Source: Prevotella sp. | Lineage (GTDB): Bacteria > Bacteroidota > Bacteroidia > Bacteroidales > Bacteroidaceae | Reading direction: 5' to 3' | Length of the DNA: 64,000 nt | Assembly (NCBI GenBank): GCA_016287755.1 | Contig: JAEEWT010000003.1 | Span: forward strand, 124,001-188,000 | Shown here: piece after piece, positions 1 to 9,314 of the stretch | Position numbering within the stretch: the stretch's first letter is position 1 | How the letters are laid out: each line of letters begins with the position of its first letter | Program-made: the position numbers and the translations under genes | Notes under the pieces: generated by a model | The model's input: the letters and a program-made list of their open reading frames with translations, nothing else | Told to the model about the DNA's origin: nothing | The model's database searches: none

Positions 1-1
1 G

Positions 2-3000
2 ATGGAGGAAGTGAATATTCCGTCTAACACACAGCTGACCACCATTAACACCTCTGCCTTTGCCGACTGCGTCCTGCTACCTACATTCGCGATGCCGAAC
101 ACACTGACATCCTTAGGCAACACGGTGTTCTATAACTGTCAGAAGATGGAAAACATTACCTTCTCCACCCAACTGACCACTATTCCTGACGGTACCTTCC
201 AGAAATGTAGTAAACTGAACAACGTGACAATACCAAAGACCATTACCCAATTAGGCTCCAGCGCCTTCAGGGAATGTTCCTCACTCTCGTCAATCGTCAT
301 TCCTAATACAATAACAGCCATGGGAACAAGTGTATTCCAGGATTGTACAGGTTTGACCTCCGCAACTTTCGAAGAGGGATTCACGATGAACTACATCCCC
401 AATAATACATTCTACAACACTCGCTTCAGTAGCTTTACCATTCCTGCATCGGTACAGACCATCAATAGTCAGGCATTCATGAACAATACGGCTTTGGCCT
501 CCATTGAATTCCCTGCCACGGTAACAAAGCTAGCAAGTGAAGCTTTCCGTAACTGTTCTGGTTTGACGGAAGTGACCATTCCGGCCACCATCACGACCAT
601 GGAAGCAAACGTATTCTGGAACAGCGGTGTGAAAACAGCTACGGTGGCTTGTTCAACATTGGGACAGGGCGCCTTCTACCAATGCGCACAATTAGAAACC
701 GTCACTATCGAAGAGGGTGTGCAGGTTCTTGGCATCAACGATGGTGGAGCCTTCCACGGCTGTTCAAAACTGGCTACTGTGAACATTCCAAGTACGGTAA
801 CCACCTTGGCAAGGAATGTATTCCGTGACTGTACATCGCTCACCACCGTTAACTTCACTGAAGGTAATCAACTGGAAACGATTCCTGATTACGCCTTCTC
901 CAACACAGGAATCACAAGCATTAACATGCCCAGTACTGTAACCACCATCGGCAACTACGCTTTTGGCAATTGTTCAAAACTCGAAAGTGCACCCTTACCA
1001 CAGGGCCTAAAAACTATCGGCTCTTATGCTTTCCAGTATTGTGAGAAACTCAACAACGTGGTATTGCCAGGAACACTGATTTCTGTTAAGGATTGGGCTT
1101 TCCGAAACTGTACTTCCATGGAGAACCTCACCATTGAGGAGGGAATCTCCTGCATCAACCGCGACGTGTTCCAATACAGTGGCATGAAGAACGTCGTTTT
1201 ACCCAGCACCATAGAGGCTATTGGAGTTAACCTTTTCTATCAGTGCAATCAGCTGGAGGTACTTGACTTGTCGAAGTGCGTCAACGTGTGGGAGCTCTAC
1301 AGCTATACCTCTCTTCGTGGCAGCAACTATAATATCACTTATGGTGTGCCTTCCACTACCAAGATCATTCTTCCTCCATACACAACGGCCACATTGGGAA
1401 CCAACGACGAAATCGCGACAATCACATTCGACCTTCAACAAGACGGCGAAGGCTATTACCTTATCAATAATACTTCAGACTGGGATAAGTTCGTGGTGTA
1501 CTCTCGACAGAATCCTGAGATCAATGGTCGTCTTACGGCTGATCTCGACTTAACCGATCATCCGGGTAAGCTGGGTGTTGGTAACGGCGAGTCGAACTAC
1601 ATCACCTATCAGGGCACATTCGACGGGCAAGGACATATGCTTACTATCGAGTATAAGACGGGTAAGGATGTTTCCGGAGGCTTGTTTGCCTACGTGGAGA
1701 ATGCCACCATCAAGAACCTGAAGGTGGAAGGCAACGTTACAGCCAACAACAGACTCATCGGTGGCTTCGTGGGCTTTGTGAAACCCAGTACCACACTCAC
1801 CATGCAAGACTGTGAATCGGCTGTTCACTTCACCGTGACACCAACCACAACTAACATGCACATCGCCGGTTTCATAGGACAAGGCAAGACAAGTACTGTG
1901 ACGTTAACCGACTGTCTCTTTACCGGTTCCATCACAGGTAATACCAGTTTCCGCTATGCAGCAGCGTTCTTGGGATGGATGGAGAGTGCAGGACGTATTA
2001 CCTATAACTACTGTCTAAACAATGGTACATTTACCAACACTGACAAAACCTTTACTTATGCCTTGGGGGCAACAAATAGTAGCGGTCAGAGCACTTCAGC
2101 TGTATGCTACTTCAAAGATGGTAATATAGGCAACAACGAGACTAAGGCCATAGCCGTAATTGCCGAGCAGTTGGCATCTGGAATGGTAACCTACCGCCTG
2201 CAAGGTGGTCGTACGGAACAGCACTGGGGACAGCTTCTTGGAAGAGATCCCTATCCGCTGCTTACCAACGAAGAGGGCACTTTAGTCTATCGCGGTCAGA
2301 CCTACACCAACGAATATGTGGAATATGCAGGTCTGCAGAAAGACAAGGATGACTACTACTTGATTGGAGGTTCTGCCGACTGGGAGGAGTTCTGCTTGGT
2401 TGTGGAAGACTTCCCAAAAAGTAATGCTCGTATGACAGCTGATGTGGAGGTGGCAGATAACTCTATGGTGGGCACAAGTTCCATGCCCTATAGCGGTATC
2501 TTCGATGGCCAGGGACATACGCTCTCCGTCAAGTATCTGGCAACAGCCGATTACTGTGCTCCATTCCGTTACATCAACGGTGCTACTATATGTAACTTAC
2601 ACACAATGGGTACCATCAATACGGCCTATCGTGTTGCAGGAGGTGTGGCAGCTGATCTGAAAGGTACAAACACGATTGATCAGTGCTGGTCGAGCGTAAG
2701 TATCACATCCACTTATAGCGGTGATGTTACCAATGGCGGTATCGTTGCTTACAACGAGAGCGGAACGCTCGATATCACCAACTGTCTGTTTGACGGAAGT
2801 ATGACTGGTTCCAATGCTTACAGCTGGGGCGGCTTGGTTGGCTGGCGGGCAGGTACTGTCAATATGACCAACTGTTTATTCATCCCAACCTCCGTTAACG
2901 TGAATGAATACAGCTGTGCTACGTTTGTTCGCAACAATGCTACCATCAACAACAGTTATTATTCTCAAACCATCAACAACAGCATTCAGGGTACGCAGGT

Positions 3001-4210
3001 TACTGCCGATCAGCTTACCAACGGCTATGCCACCTATAAGCTGCAAGGCAAACAAGATGAGCTCGTCTGGGCACAAACACTTGGAACAGATGAACAGCCG
3101 ATGTTGGCGGTGTTCCAAACCGATGCTCAGCGTATTTATCGCACCATTGAAGGCTATTCCAATAATCCTGAAGAAGGTGTGCTGACACAAGATGCTGAAG
3201 GCTATTATTTGATCGGCAGCGCGGATGATTGGAAGATGCTGGCCATGTTGGTAGATGAGGGTGAGTATGAGGCAAAGGCTCGTATGACTGCTGATATTGA
3301 CTTGGGTGATGACCAGACGATGATCGGTAGCGGAGATAATGATGATAACCATGGTGTCGGTAATGTTATCTTCCAGGGAACTTTCGATGGACAAGGTCAT
3401 ACGTTGACCATCCATTATAATGTATCACAAATCACAGTTGCTCCCTTCCGTCATATTCAGAATGCAACCATTAAGAATTTACATGTAGCAGGTACAATCA
3501 CCACGTCAAATCGACATGCTGGTGGTATTGTAGGAGCATGTTATGGCGAGCAGATTCACAGCTACATCACCAACTGTATCAGCTCTGTTAACATTACCTC
3601 CAATTATGTAAACACAGGAGACTTCTATGGCGGTGCTTTCACTGGTGGAATCGCTGCAAGATTGTATTACTACGGTCAGTTGCACATCACTGATTGTATT
3701 TTCGATGGCTCCATCAGTGGAGAAACACGAGGCGTTGTATGGGGTGGATTCTTAGGTTTACCTGATGGTACGGTTACCATTGAGAATAGTCTGCAGATCG
3801 GTACCTTCAATTGCAGTAACGTTATCAGCGGCAGCAATGGCTCTGGAACCTTCTCATCAGTGTTCGGCAATGGTTATGCATCAAGAGTGAACGTGTCTAA
3901 CAACTGCTATTATCTGAATCAATTGGGTAATGCACAAGGTACACTTGCTAATGCCACTACCCTCTCCGACGGCACCATCACCACCGCCTTGCAGGCTGGG
4001 CGCACCGAAGAGATCTGGGTACAAGACGCCAGCACAGGTCAGCCTATTCTTGCCCTCTTCAAGAAGAACAATGGTATAGCCACAGGTTTGCGTGTCATCA
4101 CCGATAATGATAACGACACCTGGTTTACCCTCGAGGGCATGAAGCTTGATACGAAGCCAAAGCAGCCGGGTGTGTATATCAAGAATGGAAGAAGGATAAT
4201 CATCAAGTAA
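2..4210 (+). CDS. BspA-type LRR and GLUG-module surface protein, 5' partial
   Basis: The gene runs in from the left edge; base 2 is only the first in-frame ATG, and no signal peptide is present, so the true start lies outside. The 1402 visible residues fall in three parts. Residues 1 to about 450 are BspA/TpLRR leucine-rich repeats of about 23 residues (IP..v..Ig..aF..C..L). Three similar modules of about 285-300 residues then begin near 483, 783 and 1067. Each opens with YYLI...DW and carries TADIDLGDD-like, FDGQGHTLT and INCLFDGSI-like motifs, resembling GLUG-type repeats. The C-terminus from about 1373 (WFTLEGMKLD...GVYIKNGRRIIIK) looks like a type IX secretion sorting tail. Such proteins are usually exported adhesins; the ligand is unknown. 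A C-rich hairpin element starts 1 nt after the stop. It heads a run of six co-directional secreted-protein genes. Confidence 0.85.
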   Translation: MEEVNIPSNTQLTTINTSAFADCVLLPTFAMPNTLTSLGNTVFYNCQKMENITFSTQLTTIPDGTFQKCSKLNNVTIPKTITQLGSSAFRECSSLSSIVIPNTITAMGTSVFQDCTGLTSATFEEGFTMNYIPNNTFYNTRFSSFTIPASVQTINSQAFMNNTALASIEFPATVTKLASEAFRNCSGLTEVTIPATITTMEANVFWNSGVKTATVACSTLGQGAFYQCAQLETVTIEEGVQVLGINDGGAFHGCSKLATVNIPSTVTTLARNVFRDCTSLTTVNFTEGNQLETIPDYAFSNTGITSINMPSTVTTIGNYAFGNCSKLESAPLPQGLKTIGSYAFQYCEKLNNVVLPGTLISVKDWAFRNCTSMENLTIEEGISCINRDVFQYSGMKNVVLPSTIEAIGVNLFYQCNQLEVLDLSKCVNVWELYSYTSLRGSNYNITYGVPSTTKIILPPYTTATLGTNDEIATITFDLQQDGEGYYLINNTSDWDKFVVYSRQNPEINGRLTADLDLTDHPGKLGVGNGESNYITYQGTFDGQGHMLTIEYKTGKDVSGGLFAYVENATIKNLKVEGNVTANNRLIGGFVGFVKPSTTLTMQDCESAVHFTVTPTTTNMHIAGFIGQGKTSTVTLTDCLFTGSITGNTSFRYAAAFLGWMESAGRITYNYCLNNGTFTNTDKTFTYALGATNSSGQSTSAVCYFKDGNIGNNETKAIAVIAEQLASGMVTYRLQGGRTEQHWGQLLGRDPYPLLTNEEGTLVYRGQTYTNEYVEYAGLQKDKDDYYLIGGSADWEEFCLVVEDFPKSNARMTADVEVADNSMVGTSSMPYSGIFDGQGHTLSVKYLATADYCAPFRYINGATICNLHTMGTINTAYRVAGGVAADLKGTNTIDQCWSSVSITSTYSGDVTNGGIVAYNESGTLDITNCLFDGSMTGSNAYSWGGLVGWRAGTVNMTNCLFIPTSVNVNEYSCATFVRNNATINNSYYSQTINNSIQGTQVTADQLTNGYATYKLQGKQDELVWAQTLGTDEQPMLAVFQTDAQRIYRTIEGYSNNPEEGVLTQDAEGYYLIGSADDWKMLAMLVDEGEYEAKARMTADIDLGDDQTMIGSGDNDDNHGVGNVIFQGTFDGQGHTLTIHYNVSQITVAPFRHIQNATIKNLHVAGTITTSNRHAGGIVGACYGEQIHSYITNCISSVNITSNYVNTGDFYGGAFTGGIAARLYYYGQLHITDCIFDGSISGETRGVVWGGFLGLPDGTVTIENSLQIGTFNCSNVISGSNGSGTFSSVFGNGYASRVNVSNNCYYLNQLGNAQGTLANATTLSDGTITTALQAGRTEEIWVQDASTGQPILALFKKNNGIATGLRVITDNDNDTWFTLEGMKLDTKPKQPGVYIKNGRRIIIK

Positions 4211-4211
4211 G

Positions 4212-4240
4212 CCACCCCTGGCCCCTCCGTAAGGAGGGGG
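4212..4240 (+). repeat. C-rich hairpin element, copy a, directly after a stop codon
   Basis: A C-rich tract (CCACCCC-tgg) is followed by a hairpin CCCCTCC-gtaa-GGAGGGG. It begins 1 nt after the upstream TAA and lies between co-directional genes. Related copies are at 7327, 19381, 29461 and 29560. Confidence 0.65.
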
Positions 4241-4273
4241 ATGCAATGTATAATAACTAAAAACATATAGAAT

Positions 4274-5281
4274 ATGAAAACAAAAAGATTTATTTTTTCA
4301 GTTATTGCACTCTGCTGCACAATGGTAGCATGGGCGCAGAATGAAGCAGCCGTGGCAATATTACAGAAGAGCAATGGCGAAGTGAAAATCTACAACGGAA
4401 GTAGTGCCCTGCAGAACGCATATAATGATGCGGAAGAAACTGGCAGTGTGATAACTCTTTCCTCTGGTACGTTCAACTCACCAGGCAATATCCAAAAGTC
4501 GGTTAATATCTATGGCAATGGCTTCGAGGTAAATGAACAGAACGGTATTACTACTCCTACTACCATTAGTAGTGGACTGAATTTTAGTACTGGTAGTGAT
4601 GAAAAAAGTCTGGAGAATTTCAGAATAGAGGGCATTTACATTAATGGTGAAGTAAAAGTTCAGCAGACAAAAGAACTCGTTATCTCAAAGTGCCGTCTCA
4701 CTGACTTTACTATTTCTGGGAACAATGTTGAAGCACTCACAATACAGCAGAGTCTCTTAACACGTTCTATACAAGGGAATTACGAAATCAAAGGACTGAC
4801 TATTAAGAATAGTTATATTGGATTTAGAGTAACAGCAAGCCATGCAGACAATCAAATTCTCATTAATCACTGCCTGCTGCCTACAGGAGCTGAGGGTGGA
4901 CATGCAAAAGCTGTCTATATGAATTGTATTTTTCATGGCTTATATCGTGCAAGTATAGCAACCAACTCAACGGTTAAGCATTGTATCCTTAGAGATATTA
5001 GTGTTGATGGGTGTATTGTAGAAGGAAACTGGACCACTAATGGTACAGGCATTTTCGAAGACGGAGGATATCTTGAAAACTATTATGGTTGTTTCTACGA
5101 TGCTGCCCGCACCTATAAACTGAGTGATCCTGAGACTTATGTTGGTACTGATGGAACAGAGGTTGGTATTCAAGGTGGTATGGGCTTTAATAAGGTTCCT
5201 TCTACTCCCGTTGTAAAAAGTTTAAGTCCTACCGTGGAGGGTAACACACTGAAGATTAACTATGAGGTAGAGTTACGATAA
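4274..5281 (+). CDS. Secreted beta-helix-like protein, paralogue of the gene at 9315
   Basis: 335 residues with a clear Sec signal peptide (MKTKRFIFSVIALCCTMVAWAQ). The body has short beta-strand-like repeats with N-[CS]-[YL]-I type turns (KNSYIGF, INHCLLP, MNCIFHG), which suggests a right-handed parallel beta-helix; this is inference, and I recognise no named family. It shares signal peptide, SGTFN/SAGKFN, VYG.G.E and C-terminal FNKVPSTPVVK motifs with the 360-residue protein at 9315. The C-terminus lacks the NGKK-type secretion tail of the neighbours, so it may use another route or partner with the protein that follows 37 bp later. The leader contains TAATAACTAAAAAC, also found before the paralogue. 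Confidence 0.75.
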   Translation: MKTKRFIFSVIALCCTMVAWAQNEAAVAILQKSNGEVKIYNGSSALQNAYNDAEETGSVITLSSGTFNSPGNIQKSVNIYGNGFEVNEQNGITTPTTISSGLNFSTGSDEKSLENFRIEGIYINGEVKVQQTKELVISKCRLTDFTISGNNVEALTIQQSLLTRSIQGNYEIKGLTIKNSYIGFRVTASHADNQILINHCLLPTGAEGGHAKAVYMNCIFHGLYRASIATNSTVKHCILRDISVDGCIVEGNWTTNGTGIFEDGGYLENYYGCFYDAARTYKLSDPETYVGTDGTEVGIQGGMGFNKVPSTPVVKSLSPTVEGNTLKINYEVELR

Positions 5282-5318
5282 GTTTCTGGTAAATAGTTCA
5301 ACATTCATCGGTAATAAA

Positions 5319-7325
5319 ATGAACAGATTACTAATCGTATACTGCTTCCTTATGAGCAGTCTCGCCATGATGGGGCAGGGCAGTATCACTGATAAGGAAT
5401 ACTGGATAGATCAGCAGATAGATGAACGCCAGTCGTTGGGTCTGTCTCCTACAGAGGTGGATATCTCGCAACTCTCTACAGGAGTACATGCTGTGACGGT
5501 GCGAGTGAAGGATAATAACAACTTGTGGAGTGCTCCAGTTACGAAGTATTTCGTCATCACTCCACCAAGTAGTAAGGCTACCACTATTTCAGAAAGGGAA
5601 TACTGGTTCGATGGTCATATTGGTGAACGGCAATCACTTGATAATTCCGTTGCTACAATCGATATACCTGATTTGTCTATGGGCGTTCACTCCATAACAG
5701 TGCGTGTGAAGGACAATAACAACCTGTGGAGCAGCGCGGTAACGAAATACTTCCTCGTTCCACAAAAGACAACGGAAACAAGTATCGTCCGCTATATGTA
5801 TTGGATTGACGATGATATCGACAACAAGGTTATTGTTGAAACAGTTGGATCCGAACGTATCATCAATGTTGAGGTGGGAGAACACTCTGAGGGCAAGCAC
5901 ATATTATATTGGCGTGTAGGTGATTCTAATGGTACGTGGAGTCAGGAAGTGAACAACCGTCTCTTTAATTATGTATTGCCTGTAACGGGCATCGGAGCCC
6001 TCAGCAGCGACATGAATCTGGCATTACATGATAATTTGCAAGCTGGTTACTTAACAGAATATGACGCAGATAATAAGCATATTATGGTAGAAGATCTAAC
6101 AGCGATCCCTGCAAATATTGGTGTGCTTCTTCGCGGAAAGGGTTCACAAAAAGTAACATTACTGGAAGCAGCAAGCTGCGAGGATGAGACAGAGGGTAAC
6201 GGTCTTGTTCCTGTGAAAGAAGAGATTAACCTGATGACGGATATGGCTGTTCCCAACGGTGCATTCCTCATCAGTTCTGTAGATGACTGGAAGAGTTTTG
6301 CTTCCCAGGTAAGTAGCAAGCCGGATTTAAATGCGGTAATGACAACAGATATTGACTTGGGTGATGAGCAGACAAAGATCGGAACATCGAGCAAACCATA
6401 TAAAGGAGTCTTCGATGGCCAGGGACATACACTGACGGTACATCTGACGGGTGGTAATGACATTGCCCCATTCGTAAGTATTTCCAATGCTAAAATAAAA
6501 AACCTTCATGTGGATGGAACAATCACAATTACTGGTATGCATGGATCTGGCATTGCCAGCTATGTTGCAGGTAATAGTACCATCGAGAACTGTCATTCAT
6601 CGGTAATCATCACCACATCCCGTAGTTCTGATTTCGATGGTGGTGGCTTTATCGGACGAGTCAATAGTGGAAATACCGTATCCTTCACCAATTGTCTCTT
6701 CGACGGTCAGCTGCTCGCAACAAGTAGTGCCTATTCATGCGGTGGTTTCGTAGGGTGGACACAAAGTAATACTTCTGTAACGTTGGAGAACTGTTTCTTT
6801 AACCCGTCAGCACCCGTAAATGTCGCGGTATATACCAACAGCAGAACGTTTGTTACTGGCAATACCGCAGGCACAATTACCAACTGTTATCACACATCGA
6901 CGTTTGGTGAAGTGCAAGGAACGGATGCTACTGAAATGAGTCCTTCCAATTTGGCTACTGCTCTCGGTGCAGGATGGGAGATTCGGAATGATCAAGTAGT
7001 ACCCATTATGACAGATGGTAATGAAGGTGACTATACCAACTTCTATCTTAACAATTCCCTCTTCTTGAAAGTGGAATCTATGGTGATCATTCCTGCCAAC
7101 AGGGCATATCTCCGACTTCCTTCATCTCTTGTGGATGATACACAGATCATCAAGCTATGGTGGGGTAATGAGGAAGTCTCACCTATTGCTACCAGCATCA
7201 GTGAAGCTACACAAGATAAGATTCAAAGTGATGAGTGGTTCACCATCGAAGGAATGAAAATCAATGGAAAGCCCAACCAGCCAGGTGTGTATATCCACAA
7301 TGGAAGAAAGATCATTGTCAAGTAA
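5319..7325 (+). CDS. Secreted protein with EYWID repeats and an inserted GLUG module
   Basis: 668 residues with a signal peptide (about 1-19). Three repeats of about 67 residues start near 27, 94 and 160: EYWIDQQIDERQSL..., DIS.LS.GVH..TVRVKDNNNLWS. A further domain starts near 222. It appears split by a GLUG-type module at about 314-560 (FLISSVDDW, TDIDLGDEQTKIG, FDGQGHTLTV, CLFDGQL) and resumes at YLNNSLFLKV...IPANRAYLRLP. The C-terminal tail (WFTIEGMKI...GVYIHNGRKIIVK) matches the type IX secretion style. The EYWID repeats recur in the gene at 10411, and the GLUG module in the genes at 2 and 7388. A surface protein is inferred; the ligand is unknown. Confidence 0.8.
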   Translation: MNRLLIVYCFLMSSLAMMGQGSITDKEYWIDQQIDERQSLGLSPTEVDISQLSTGVHAVTVRVKDNNNLWSAPVTKYFVITPPSSKATTISEREYWFDGHIGERQSLDNSVATIDIPDLSMGVHSITVRVKDNNNLWSSAVTKYFLVPQKTTETSIVRYMYWIDDDIDNKVIVETVGSERIINVEVGEHSEGKHILYWRVGDSNGTWSQEVNNRLFNYVLPVTGIGALSSDMNLALHDNLQAGYLTEYDADNKHIMVEDLTAIPANIGVLLRGKGSQKVTLLEAASCEDETEGNGLVPVKEEINLMTDMAVPNGAFLISSVDDWKSFASQVSSKPDLNAVMTTDIDLGDEQTKIGTSSKPYKGVFDGQGHTLTVHLTGGNDIAPFVSISNAKIKNLHVDGTITITGMHGSGIASYVAGNSTIENCHSSVIITTSRSSDFDGGGFIGRVNSGNTVSFTNCLFDGQLLATSSAYSCGGFVGWTQSNTSVTLENCFFNPSAPVNVAVYTNSRTFVTGNTAGTITNCYHTSTFGEVQGTDATEMSPSNLATALGAGWEIRNDQVVPIMTDGNEGDYTNFYLNNSLFLKVESMVIIPANRAYLRLPSSLVDDTQIIKLWWGNEEVSPIATSISEATQDKIQSDEWFTIEGMKINGKPNQPGVYIHNGRKIIVK

Positions 7326-7326
7326 G

Positions 7327-7353
7327 ACCCCGAACCTCTCCATAAGGAGGGGG
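7327..7353 (+). repeat. C-rich hairpin element, copy b, directly after a stop codon
   Basis: ACCCCGAACC followed by the imperfect hairpin TCTCC-ataa-GGAGGGGG. It begins 1 nt after the TAA of the upstream gene, in the same sense as copy a, again between two co-directional genes. Confidence 0.6.
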
Positions 7354-7387
7354 AAAGAAAGAACTATTACTAACAATAATAATAAAG

Positions 7388-9277
7388 ATGAAAACAAGAC
7401 GATTTCTCAGTATATTGCTCGTAGTAGCATTCTCTGTAAGTACATGGGCATTAGACAAAGATGCTGATGGATACTATCTCATCGGTAGTGTGCAGGACTG
7501 GAAAGACTTTGCAGCATTGGTCAATAACGGAACGGAACCAACGGCAAAGGCGCGAATGGTTGCAGATATCAATCTTGGTGATGACCAAACAAGAATTGGT
7601 GATACTCGCGAAGTGGAAGACGGTTATTTCTTTGAGGGAGTGTTTGATGGACAAGGGCACACATTGACAATTGCCTATAATGTTACCGACACCCAAACTA
7701 CAAGCGACCCTCAAGCTCCATTTACACATATCAAGGGAGCTACAATAAAGAATCTGCATGTGGATGGCACTGTAGCAACCAGTCACGCCCATTCTGCTAT
7801 TGTTGCATGGGTTCGTGGTGGAACTAACGTTATTAGTAATGTGTGGTCGTCGCTTAAAACAACGACAAGCAGATCGGGATGGGATGAATGTAGTGCAATT
7901 GTATCTTGGATTGGTCATGCAACAGTTACCATTCAAGACTGTTTGTTTACAGGTAGTATAACGGGAACAAACGGCACTTCATACAATGGTTGCTTTATTG
8001 GGTGGTGCCAACACGGTGATGATAACACTCTAGTTCTAAATTGCCTTTCCACAGGAACCTTTACCAATATTGGTGATTGTGATCCAACAAGAGGTCGCAC
8101 TCATACAAATAGTTATATCAAGCAGTTCCCAACATCTATCCCTGCCGATATGCAAGTCACGGATGACAACCTCGCCAACGGCACCACAACAGCAGCGCTG
8201 AATTCAAATCGTACAGGCGATGATGCTCCTTGGATACAGGATCCTGTTACCCATCAACCCATGTTGAAGATGTTTGCACCCTTAAAGCAGGATGCCGAGG
8301 GATATTATCTGATAGGTTCTGTTCAGGATTGGGATAACTTCGCTACGCTGGTTGAGACAACTCCAACTGTTAATGCGAAAATGACAGCAGATATAGATTT
8401 GGGGACAGATGTGACGATGGTAGGAACGGAGAGTATTCCTTATCAAGGAACATTCGATGGACAAGGATATACTCTGACTGTGAATTGGAGTGTCAATGGA
8501 GGAGAAGATGGCGTAGCTCCTTTCCGCTATGTCAGTGGGGCGACCATTCAGAAACTTCACGTTGATGGAATCATCAGTGCTACTGGAAGTGAACAAAGAG
8601 GAGCTGCAAGTATCGTCGCACTTAGTAAAGGAAGTACAACAACAACCATTAATGAATGTTGGGGGTCTGTATCATTAACATGTTATGATACTATGGGAGG
8701 TTTGTTTAGTGTGGCATACGAAACTAGCACAGTAAATATTTCTGACTGTCTGTTCAGTGGTACTATCAATCCAACGCACAACGGCCAAGGATTTTGCGCA
8801 GGTCTTGCTTCACAAGCAATGAAAGATGGTTCAAATGTCCCAACGATTAATATTACACGTGGACTATATTTGGGTAAATATACTGGAAGTACTGAGAATT
8901 GTTACAATTTTGTGCGAATGGATCGTCTAGATTTGTTTGGTACACATACAATAACGGATTGCTACTATAAAGATGCTTATGGTACAACACAAGGTACACA
9001 AGTAACATCTGAAGAATTGGCTGACGGCACCGCTACATCCAAGTTGCAAAACAATCGTACAGAAAAAGTGTGGATGCAAGATGGTGATCAGCCAATGCTA
9101 GCAGTCTTTGTGGCTAATAACTCACGAATCACCACTGGCGAGGCCATTCAAGTCACAAGTCACAAGTCACAAGTCACAAGTGAGGAGTGGTACACGATTG
9201 ATGGTAGGAAGTTGCGTGGGAAACCAACAGCTAAGGGTATTTACATCCACAATGGAAAGAAAATGATAGTAAAATGA
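7388..9277 (+). CDS. Secreted two-module GLUG protein
   Basis: 629 residues with a signal peptide (MKTRRFLSILLVVAFSVSTWA). Two GLUG-type modules start near 27 and 304, each opening YYLIGSVQDW and carrying a MTADIDLG-like strand, FDGQG(H/Y)TLT, NLHVDGT-like and CLF(T/S)G motifs. The tail (WYTIDGRKLRGKPTAKGIYIHNGKKMIVK, quoted in parts: WYTIDGRKL, GIYIHNGKKMIVK) is a type IX-like sorting signal. Five heptanucleotides lie just upstream of the tail and encode QVTSHKSQVTS; gain or loss of one unit would shift the frame and remove the tail. The gene sits between the two duplicated gene pairs. Adhesin-like role inferred. Confidence 0.8.
   Translation: MKTRRFLSILLVVAFSVSTWALDKDADGYYLIGSVQDWKDFAALVNNGTEPTAKARMVADINLGDDQTRIGDTREVEDGYFFEGVFDGQGHTLTIAYNVTDTQTTSDPQAPFTHIKGATIKNLHVDGTVATSHAHSAIVAWVRGGTNVISNVWSSLKTTTSRSGWDECSAIVSWIGHATVTIQDCLFTGSITGTNGTSYNGCFIGWCQHGDDNTLVLNCLSTGTFTNIGDCDPTRGRTHTNSYIKQFPTSIPADMQVTDDNLANGTTTAALNSNRTGDDAPWIQDPVTHQPMLKMFAPLKQDAEGYYLIGSVQDWDNFATLVETTPTVNAKMTADIDLGTDVTMVGTESIPYQGTFDGQGYTLTVNWSVNGGEDGVAPFRYVSGATIQKLHVDGIISATGSEQRGAASIVALSKGSTTTTINECWGSVSLTCYDTMGGLFSVAYETSTVNISDCLFSGTINPTHNGQGFCAGLASQAMKDGSNVPTINITRGLYLGKYTGSTENCYNFVRMDRLDLFGTHTITDCYYKDAYGTTQGTQVTSEELADGTATSKLQNNRTEKVWMQDGDQPMLAVFVANNSRITTGEAIQVTSHKSQVTSEEWYTIDGRKLRGKPTAKGIYIHNGKKMIVK
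9149..9183 (+). repeat. Five tandem CAAGTCA heptanucleotides inside a coding region
   Basis: Four exact copies of CAAGTCA and a fifth, CAAGTGA, in direct tandem. The unit length is not a multiple of three, so slippage by one unit changes the reading frame shortly before the C-terminal tail. Confidence 0.9.
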
Positions 9278-9314
9278 AGATGAAATGATTAATAACTAAA
9301 AACCCTAAAAGGAT

